Origin: Pseudomonas kilonensis
GTDB taxonomy: Bacteria > Pseudomonadota > Gammaproteobacteria > Pseudomonadales > Pseudomonadaceae
Assembly (NCBI RefSeq): GCF_001269885.1
Contig: NZ_LHVH01000017.1
Span: 868,001 to 932,000, forward strand
DNA: 64,000 bases
Direction of reading: 5' to 3'
Numbering within the stretch: the first letter of the stretch is position 1; every line of letters begins with the position of its first letter. Below the pieces are notes generated by a model. It worked only from the letters and a program-made list of their open reading frames with translations. It had not been told where the DNA came from and searched no databases. The position numbers were made by a program, and so were the translations under genes. Below, in pieces: positions 58,203 to 64,000 of the stretch.

Positions 58203-58868
58203 TCACTGGGCAGCGAACTGCATTTCCGGCACGTGGTCCGGCACGATCAATTTGCCGGCGGTCTTGGCGACGATTTCCTCGACGCTGACGCCTGGGGCAC
58301 GTTCTTTCAGGATGAAGGCGCCATCCTGGATTTCCAGGTAGGCGAGGTCGGTCAGCACCCGCTTGATGCAACCGGCGCCGGTCAGCGGCAGGCTGCAACG
58401 GGGCAGCAGTTTCGATTCGCCGTCCTTGGACGCATGGGTCATGGTGACGATGATGTTCTCGGCACCGGCCACCAGGTCCATCGCGCCGCCCATGCCCTTG
58501 ACCAGTTTGCCGGGGATCATCCACGAGGCGATGTTGCCTTCAACGTCCACCTCGAACGCGCCCAGCACGGTCAGGTCGATGTGGCCGCCACGGATCATGG
58601 CAAACGATTCGGCCGACGAGAAGATCGACGCGCCGATGCGCGCGGTGACCGTCTGTTTGCCGGCGTTGATCATGTCGGCATCGACTTCGGCTTCGGTGGG
58701 AAACGCGCCCATGCCGAGCAGGCCGTTTTCCGATTGCAGCATGACTTCCATGCCTTCGGGAATGTAGTTGGCGACCAGGGTCGGAATGCCGATGCCCAGG
58801 TTCACGTAGTAGCCGTCCTGCATTTCGCGGGCGACGCGTTGAGCCATTTGTTCGCGGGAAAGTGCCAT
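58203..58868 (-). CDS. 3-oxoacid CoA-transferase subunit B
   Basis: A 221-residue beta subunit. The signature [20 protein letters not shown] is followed by [20 protein letters not shown] sequence; the catalytic glutamate sits in the [13 protein letters not shown] loop. It pairs with subunit A to transfer CoA from succinyl-CoA or acetyl-CoA to acetoacetate. It lies 11 bp before the thiolase start. Whether the donor is succinyl-CoA (ScoB) or acetyl-CoA (AtoA) cannot be decided from sequence alone. Confidence 0.92.
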   Translation of the reverse strand: MALSREQMAQRVAREMQDGYYVNLGIGIPTLVANYIPEGMEVMLQSENGLLGMGAFPTEAEVDADMINAGKQTVTARIGASIFSSAESFAMIRGGHIDLTVLGAFEVDVEGNIASWMIPGKLVKGMGGAMDLVAGAENIIVTMTHASKDGESKLLPRCSLPLTGAGCIKRVLTDLAYLEIQDGAFILKERAPGVSVEEIVAKTAGKLIVPDHVPEMQFAAQ

Positions 58869-58903
58869 GTTGTTATTCCTTCATTCGGGCCGGGGGCAGG
58901 GGA

Positions 58904-59602
58904 TCACTTACGCACGGTGCGCTGTTCGATGCGTTTTTCGAACGCGCCGCAAATGACCCGGTCGACGTAGATGCCAGGGGTGTGGATCTGCGTCGGGTCC
59001 AGCTCGCCGGGTTCGACGATTTCTTCGACTTCCACCACCGTGATCTTGCCCGCCGTGGCGGCCAGCGGGTTGAAGTTCTGGGCGGTGTGGCGATAGATCA
59101 CGTTGCCGAAATGGTCGGCCTTCCAGCCTTTGACGATGGCGAAGTCGCCGGTGATGGATTCTTCCATCAGGTACTGGCGGCCATGGAATTCACGCACTTC
59201 CTTGCCTTCGGCCACCGGGGTGCCGACGCCGGTGGCGGTGAAGAACGCCGGGATGCCTGCGCCACCGGCGCGCATTTTTTCGGCGAGGGTGCCTTGGGGG
59301 GTGAGTACGACTTCGATTTCGCCGCTGAGCAGCTGCTTCTCGAACAGGGCGTTTTCGCCCACGTAGGAGGCGACCACCTTGCGGATCTGCCGGTCTTCCA
59401 GCAGCACGCCGAGGCCGAAACCGTCGACGCCGCAGTTGTTGGACACCACGGTGAGGTCGCGGATGCCCTTGCGCTTGATCTCGGCGATCAGGTTTTCCGG
59501 GATACCGCACAAGCCGAAGCCGCCGGCAATGACGGTCATGCCGTCCTTCAAGCCTTCCAGCGCTTCTTCATAGGAGCTCACGCGTTTGTCGAAACCTGCC
59601 AT
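58904..59602 (-). CDS. 3-oxoacid CoA-transferase subunit A
   Basis: About 232 residues from the ATG at 59602. It opens [18 protein letters not shown] and has the conserved [16 protein letters not shown] oxyanion loop and [18 protein letters not shown]. It is the first gene of the leftward operon with subunit B and thiolase. A divergent LysR-type gene about 250 bp away, across a REP-like palindrome, is the likely regulator. Confidence 0.92.
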   Translation of the reverse strand: MAGFDKRVSSYEEALEGLKDGMTVIAGGFGLCGIPENLIAEIKRKGIRDLTVVSNNCGVDGFGLGVLLEDRQIRKVVASYVGENALFEKQLLSGEIEVVLTPQGTLAEKMRAGGAGIPAFFTATGVGTPVAEGKEVREFHGRQYLMEESITGDFAIVKGWKADHFGNVIYRHTAQNFNPLAATAGKITVVEVEEIVEPGELDPTQIHTPGIYVDRVICGAFEKRIEQRTVRK

Positions 59603-59721
59603 AGACACCTCTTTTATTCTTGATGGGGTCGCAATGGGATGCAGTGTTGCGCCAAGTCATATATTTGTTAAGTTGATTTTTAGGTTGGATTGATTGATAA
59701 AACTCAATAATTGCCTCCCAC

Positions 59722-59832
59722 TGTAGGAGCTGTCGAGTGCAACGAGGCTGCGATCTTGCCAGAGACGCTTGAATCCCAAGCGAAAGATCAAAAGATCGTC
59801 CGAACTCGGCCCGAGCCTTCGGCAGCTCCTAC
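59722..59832. repeat. REP-like palindrome (TGTAGGAGCTGTCGAGTGCA type)
   Basis: TGTAGGAGCTGTCGAGTGCA and the complementary CCTTCGGCAGCTCCTAC, with AAAGATCAAAAGATCG inside. Same family as 4046 and 24749. Confidence 0.82.
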
Positions 59833-59853
59833 GCAACCGGACACAGGACGCCC

Positions 59854-60756
59854 ATGACCCTCAAGCAAATCCGCGCCTTTCTCGCCGTGGCCCAGAGCCT
59901 GAGCTTTGCCGTGGCCTGCGAGCGGCTGCATCTGTCCCAGTCGGCCCTGAGCCTGACCATCAAGGCCCTGGAAGAAGGCCTCGGCGGTCGCTTGTTCAGC
60001 CGCAATACCCGTAACGTGGCGCTGACGCCCGAAGGTGAATCCTTGCTGCCACTGGCCCGACGGCTGATTGCCGACTGGGACAACGCCGAGGACGAAATGC
60101 GCCAGCGCTTCACCTTGCAGCGCGGTCGCGTGACGTTGGCGGCGATGCCGTCATTTGCCGGCAACTTGTTGCCGCCGATCCTCAAGACCTTCCGCGCCCG
60201 CTACCCGAATGTCAACGTCACGGTCAACGACGTGATCAACGAACAGGTGCTGGAAATGGTGCGTGATCGTCATGTCGAATTGGGCGTGGCGTTCGAGCCG
60301 ATGCAGGGTTCGTCATTGGCGTTCATACCTTTGTATCTCGATCGCTTCGTCGCGGTGGTGCCGCTGGACTCACCGCTTGCCCTGCGCGACGAGATCCAGT
60401 GGGAAACCTTGCTGGAACAGCCCTTCATCACGTTGCAACGACCCTCCACCGTACGGGTGATGCTGGAAGAACATCTGCTGGCCCGGGGCATGAAACTGCC
60501 TGTGGAGTTCGAGAGCCACCAGTTGGCGACCGTCGGGCGGATGGTCGCCAGCGGGCTGGGGGTGAGTGCCGTGCCGGCGCTGTGCGTCGGGCAGATGCAT
60601 GAACTGGGTGCCCGCTGCATCACCTTGAGCGATCCGGTGATCGAACGGGCCATCGGGGTGCTGACCAAGCCGGGGCATGAACTGTCGGCGGCGGCGCAGG
60701 CGTTGTTCGATACGCTCAGGGATCAGGATTTGGGGGCGCAGTTGATACCGAAGTAA
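59854..60756 (+). CDS. LysR family transcriptional regulator
   Basis: A 300-residue LysR protein. The helix-turn-helix is SFAVACERLHLSQSALSLTI, then ALEEGLGGRLFSRNTR; the effector domain begins GRVTLAAMPSFAGNLLPPIL. It is divergent from the CoA-transferase/thiolase operon, the likely target, with an inducer probably derived from acetoacetate or a 3-hydroxyacid. A REP pair follows. Confidence 0.9.
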   Translation: MTLKQIRAFLAVAQSLSFAVACERLHLSQSALSLTIKALEEGLGGRLFSRNTRNVALTPEGESLLPLARRLIADWDNAEDEMRQRFTLQRGRVTLAAMPSFAGNLLPPILKTFRARYPNVNVTVNDVINEQVLEMVRDRHVELGVAFEPMQGSSLAFIPLYLDRFVAVVPLDSPLALRDEIQWETLLEQPFITLQRPSTVRVMLEEHLLARGMKLPVEFESHQLATVGRMVASGLGVSAVPALCVGQMHELGARCITLSDPVIERAIGVLTKPGHELSAAAQALFDTLRDQDLGAQLIPK

Positions 60757-60768
60757 CCACAATCCCCT

Positions 60769-60855
60769 GTGGGAGCGGGCTTGCTCGCGAATGCGGTGTG
60801 TCAGCTACGCAGATATCGACTGACACACCGCATTCGCGAGCAAGCCCGCTCCCAC
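60769..60855. repeat. REP palindrome pair (GGGCTTGCTCGC variant)
   Basis: GTGGGAGCGGGCTTGCTCGC and GCGAGCAAGCCCGCTCCCAC; between the convergent LysR and sirtuin genes. Confidence 0.9.
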
Positions 60856-60872
60856 AGGGGTATGGCGTGGTG

Positions 60873-61700
60873 TCAGATCAACAGTGGCAACAGTTGCTCG
60901 CACGGCTCTTCCAGCTTCAGGTCCAGCAGCTCATCGGCCCGGGTCTTGCCCCGGTTGATTGCCAGCAGCGGCTTGCCCTGGTCCTTGATGGCCCGGCACA
61001 GGCGAAACGCCGAATACGCCATCAGCGACGAGCCCACCACCAGCAGGCCGTCCGCTTGCTCGACGGCTTGCACGGCGCGGGTCGCGGTGAGGGGGGCGAC
61101 GTTTTCGCCGAAAAACACCACGTCGGGTTTCAACCGCTCGCCGCCGCAATGAGGGCAGCGGGGCACTTGGAAGCGCGCCTCGAAAGCCGGGTCGAGCAGG
61201 GTGTCGCCATCGGGCGCCTGCACCGCATCGACGCCGGCCAGGTAAGGGTTTTCGGTTTCCATCAACTGTTGAATCTGCTGTCGTTGGCTACGCTGGCCAC
61301 AATCCAGGCACAGCACGCGATGCAGGCTGCCGTGCAGTTCGATGACGTCCTGGCTGCCGGCCTGGTCATGCAGCGTGTCGACATTCTGGGTAATCAGGCC
61401 GGTGATGCGTTGCCGTGCCTGCAACTCGGCCAAGGCCTCGTGAGCCGCGTTCGGCTTGGCCTGCCGCACGCGGGGCCAGCCCAGCATCGCCCGCGCCCAG
61501 TAGCGCCGTCGTGCCTCGGCCTGGGCGAGGAACTCCTGGTACATCATCGGCTGTCGACCCCGGCGCACACCGTCGCTGTCGCGGTAGTCGGGGATGCCCG
61601 AAGGGGTGCTGATGCCGGCACCGGTGAGCACCAGGAAACGGCGTCCGGCCAGGTACGCCTGCAACTGATCGAGCGGTTCGCGATGGAAATCGTCCGGCAT
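60873..61700 (-). CDS. NAD-dependent protein deacylase (Sir2 family)
   Basis: A 275-residue sirtuin. NAD-binding motifs are LTGAGISTPSGIPDYRD and TQNVDTLHDQAG, with the catalytic histidine in IELHGSLH. Two zinc-site cysteine pairs are present, CLDCG and CPHCGG. The PDYRD loop and spacing resemble the class II (SIRT4-like) group rather than CobB-type class III. Target proteins unknown. Confidence 0.93.
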   Translation of the reverse strand: MPDDFHREPLDQLQAYLAGRRFLVLTGAGISTPSGIPDYRDSDGVRRGRQPMMYQEFLAQAEARRRYWARAMLGWPRVRQAKPNAAHEALAELQARQRITGLITQNVDTLHDQAGSQDVIELHGSLHRVLCLDCGQRSQRQQIQQLMETENPYLAGVDAVQAPDGDTLLDPAFEARFQVPRCPHCGGERLKPDVVFFGENVAPLTATRAVQAVEQADGLLVVGSSLMAYSAFRLCRAIKDQGKPLLAINRGKTRADELLDLKLEEPCEQLLPLLI

Positions 61701-61885
61701 GGGGGGTTCTCCGTGGGCCTGGATTCGTTGAGGGTAGCACTGTCGAGCACGAGGCCTGCGTCACGCCTTTCGTCGCTCAGCGGCGCTGTTGTGCAAACTT
61801 TCCTTGCAGGAGGGGCCTCCACACTTATGTGTGAAAGAGCGATCGGGTTGTTTCGGTCGCTCTGAACCTGTCGCAGAGGAGGCTT

Positions 61886-62158
61886 ATGAAGCAGACCATC
61901 GGTGAAGTACGGGCCATCAACAGACAGCGCGGATTGGTGGGTGTGTACGTGGGGAAGGAGCACGGCCATACCGTGCTGGCGCTGCGTTCGGCCAATGACA
62001 TCGATATTGGCGACATCCTGGAGTGGGACAGCGGCACGGCCTTGGGCACTCAGTCCTATCACAACCAGACCAAGGGCTGGACCGCCGATGTGTATGTGGC
62101 AAACCACGGTGTGGCGACGGCCAACCTTGAGGTGCAGTTGATGGTGGGCTCTTCCTGA
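61886..62158 (+). CDS. Hypothetical protein, 90 aa
   Basis: A 90-residue soluble, beta-rich protein after a strong AGAGGAGG site. It begins MKQTIGEVRAINRQRGLVGV, includes GDILEWDSGTALGTQSYHNQ, and ends in a hydrophobic strand VQLMVGSS. The opening resembles small OB-fold proteins such as cold-shock-like domains (GEVRAINRQRGLVGVYV), but nucleic-acid contact residues are not evident. Unknown function. Confidence 0.65.
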   Translation: MKQTIGEVRAINRQRGLVGVYVGKEHGHTVLALRSANDIDIGDILEWDSGTALGTQSYHNQTKGWTADVYVANHGVATANLEVQLMVGSS

Positions 62159-62207
62159 CGCGCTTTCGAGACCGCTGCAACGGGGTGCTGGCGCGACCTG
62201 GCCCCCT

Positions 62208-62295
62208 GTGGGAGCGAGCTTGCTCGCGATAGCGTCGGATCAGCCTGTATTGATATTGACTGACACACCGCCATCGCGAGCAAGCTCGCTCCCAC
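62208..62295. repeat. REP palindrome pair
   Basis: GTGGGAGCGAGCTTGCTCGC and GCGAGCAAGCTCGCTCCCAC in the 342-bp gap before the KGG protein; the remainder (62300-62500) becomes more AT-rich and probably contains that gene's promoter. Confidence 0.9.
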
Positions 62296-62500
62296 AGGAT
62301 TTTGCTGGATGAAGTTTCGGTGTTCAGGGCGGCTAATCAATCACTGCCTGTTGCAATAGAGGCCGAGGCAGCAGGGGAAATATCGGCATTGACCACTCGT
62401 CGCCGTTTGCAGATTTCTCTTAAAACCTTGGCGGCGTCATGTTTTCCGAATAAGACGAGCCAGCAAGGCTCGTTGATATCAACTAAACGAGGTGAATGAA

Positions 62501-62872
62501 ATGGCTAACACAGGAAATAACAATCCTGGCAATTTCGCTAACGATCGTGAAAAGGCATCGGCAGCCGGGAAAAAGGGCGGCCATGCATCAGGTGGCAACT
62601 TCGCCAATAATCCTGAGCGTGCATCCGAGGCCGGGCGCAAGGGAGGGCAGGCATCGGGTGGTAATTTTGCCAACGACCCTGGGCGTGCCGCAGAAGCCGG
62701 CCGCAAAGGCGGGCAAGCCTCGGGCGGTAATTTTGCCAACGACCCTGAACGGGCGTCGGAAGCCGGCCGCAAAGGTGGCCAGGCCTCGGGCGGCAACTTT
62801 GCCAACGATCGGGAAAAAGCCTCCAACGCGGGTAGAAAAGGCGGTGAAAACAGCCGTGGCGACGATTCATAA
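62501..62872 (+). CDS. KGG-repeat stress-induced protein
   Basis: A 123-residue, highly hydrophilic, glycine-rich protein from the ATG at 62501 after GAGGTG. It is built from five copies of a KGG-type motif such as NFANDPERASEAGRKGGQASG, the bacterial stress-protein repeat also found in the con-10 and GsiB/YciG-like families. It should be disordered or desiccation-protective in the cytoplasm. Expression is likely stationary-phase or stress induced; I see no clear sigma-S element to prove it. Confidence 0.88.
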   Translation: MANTGNNNPGNFANDREKASAAGKKGGHASGGNFANNPERASEAGRKGGQASGGNFANDPGRAAEAGRKGGQASGGNFANDPERASEAGRKGGQASGGNFANDREKASNAGRKGGENSRGDDS

Positions 62873-63186
62873 TGCCCGCTGACATGGCTAGCCCCGTGCC
62901 CATGGCATGGGGCCCCAATGGGTTTATATAGTGGAGTTTGCCGGGTTTAAACTACAGCCGGCTTTTACAGCTTTTCCGCTTTATTCGTTAAAAGATATTG
63001 GTTAATCGCTGAGTCAATCACCCTTGGTCTCGTTTATTGAATAAAAGATAAATCATCCTGCTACTTCCTTCGACTATAAAAAAACGGCGAGGGCAGCGCT
63101 TCCTTGCCTGGATATTACGTTTGATCGTTGCCACCGTTTTGGCGCACGATCAGCCATGTTTTGGTCAAGACCCGTAAGGACCTTCG
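62873..63186. other. 314-bp AT-rich spacer
   Basis: A compact hairpin-like GTGCCCATGGCATGGGGCCC near 62896 could be a terminator without a T-run. The rest (around 62925-63120) is AT-rich and holds no ORF with a start and ribosome site. It should contain the ZIP gene promoter. Confidence 0.5.
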
Positions 63187-64000
63187 ATGGACCAGCCCAC
63201 CTCCCGGATTCGATCCCCTTGGCGCACCTGGCTGAACCCGGTGCAAGACAACCTGTTGCTGGGGGTGACGTTCTGGCTCGGGCTGGCGTTGGTGACTGCA
63301 TTGCTGCTTTACAGCGGCTACAACGCCCTGGTCGGCGCCGACCGTCAGAACCTGGGCTACGCGGTGCTGGGCGGTACCTCGGGCTTTGCCGCTACCGCCC
63401 TGGGGGCGTTGATGGCTGTGGTACTGCGGGATATCTCCTCGCGTACCCAGGACATCATGCTCGGTTTTGCCGCCGGCATGATGCTCGCCGCCAGTTCGTT
63501 CTCGTTGATCCTGCCAGGCATCGAGGCGGCACAAGTCATCTGTGGCAACCAGTTGCTCGCCGCATTTGTCGTCGTGGTCGGCCTGGGCTTGGGCGTTGTT
63601 CTCATGATCGGCCTGGACCGTTTCGTGCCGCACGAGCACGAACTCAGCGGCCGACGTGGGCCCCAGGTCGAGCGCATCAATCGCGTCTGGCTGTTCGTGC
63701 TTGCCATCACCTTGCACAACTTGCCGGAGGGCATGGCCATCGGCGTCAGTTTTGCCGACGGCGACTTCAAGGTCGGCCTGCCCCTGACCACTGCCATCGC
63801 CATCCAGGACATCCCCGAAGGCCTGGCCATTGCCATGGCACTGCGCGTCACCGGTATCAGCACCTTGCGCGCCGCGCTCATCGCGGTCGGTTCGGGGTTG
63901 ATGGAACCACTGGGCGCGGTGATCGGCCTGGGCATGTCGTCGGGCGTCGCCATCGCGTACCCCATCAGCCTGGGGCTGGCGGCGGGGGCGATGATCTTCG
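63187..64000 (+). CDS. ZIP family metal transporter, truncated by the window end
   Basis: ATG at 63187 after GTAAGGACC; the frame is open to base 64000. At least 271 residues with seven or more membrane helices. The ZIP metal-path motifs are clear: HNLPEGMAIGVSF on one helix and IQDIPEGLAIAMALRV on the next, with a histidine-poor VPHEHELSGRR loop between helices 3 and 4. It belongs to the GufA-like branch and should move zinc or another divalent cation into the cytoplasm. The C-terminus is missing. Confidence 0.88.
   Translation, partial: MDQPTSRIRSPWRTWLNPVQDNLLLGVTFWLGLALVTALLLYSGYNALVGADRQNLGYAVLGGTSGFAATALGALMAVVLRDISSRTQDIMLGFAAGMMLAASSFSLILPGIEAAQVICGNQLLAAFVVVVGLGLGVVLMIGLDRFVPHEHELSGRRGPQVERINRVWLFVLAITLHNLPEGMAIGVSFADGDFKVGLPLTTAIAIQDIPEGLAIAMALRVTGISTLRAALIAVGSGLMEPLGAVIGLGMSSGVAIAYPISLGLAAGAMIF

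Noticed and set aside
57010..58524. Extended 504-codon start for the thiolase
   Set aside because: The extra N-terminal 111 codons overlap CoA-transferase subunit B in another frame and are low-complexity; the ATG at 58191 matches the family length.

Overview
The window reads as chromosomal DNA of a fluorescent pseudomonad (Pseudomonas fluorescens group). Coding density and GC are high, the gene families are typical Pseudomonas ones (selD-mnmH, split pqiA, ccoG, the glgE-treS-glgB trehalose/glucan operon, gudD-gudP, CoA-transferase A/B with thiolase), and more than twenty intergenic spaces carry Pseudomonas-type REP palindromes (core GTGGGAGCGAGCTTGCTCGC and relatives). No transposase, integrase, rRNA, tRNA or CRISPR array was recognised.

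Layout. 1-14.8 kb: the end of a histidine phosphatase and cobF (cobalamin); an ftrA-like regulator divergent from a rhodanese; an orphan basic-amino-acid binding protein with an aotO-like M14 hydrolase; an esterase-like hydrolase; a four-copy REP array; a DcrB-like protein; a LysR/oxidoreductase divergent pair; a purine nucleoside permease-family protein beside a decayed outer-membrane protein; selD-mnmH; a histidine phosphatase. 14.8-20.0 kb: a long spacer and a visibly AT-richer three-gene operon (stand-alone adenylation domain, FAD/NAD(P)-binding protein, type I phosphodiesterase). Its composition and codon use differ sharply from both sides, so it is probably acquired. It is the best candidate for an undescribed system: the adenylation pocket reads close to the known ornithine code, yet no carrier protein is present.

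20-37 kb: two GSTs, a zinc-type hemB, a DUF1615 lipoprotein, a secreted protein made of nine 13-residue repeats, the pqiA1-pqiA2-pqiB-pqiC lipid-transport operon, a CBS protein, DNA polymerase II, an aldo/keto reductase, an aldose epimerase, a TauE/SafE permease and a DUF4174 protein. 37-44.5 kb: class C beta-lactamase, DyP peroxidase, an SDR, a MocR regulator, ccoG, a small DUF3203-like protein, an MgtC-like protein and a proline-rich microprotein.

44.5-52.4 kb: glgE, a treS-maltokinase fusion and glgB form one operon that turns trehalose into branched alpha-glucan via maltose-1-phosphate; a possible AlgU-type promoter precedes it. 52.6-56.4 kb: glucarate catabolism (gudD, gudP) with a divergent FadR-type regulator. 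56.4-60.8 kb: a second four-copy REP array, then thiolase and CoA-transferase genes with a strong terminator and a divergent LysR regulator. 60.9-64 kb: a sirtuin, two small stress-type proteins (one a KGG-repeat protein) and a ZIP transporter cut by the window end.
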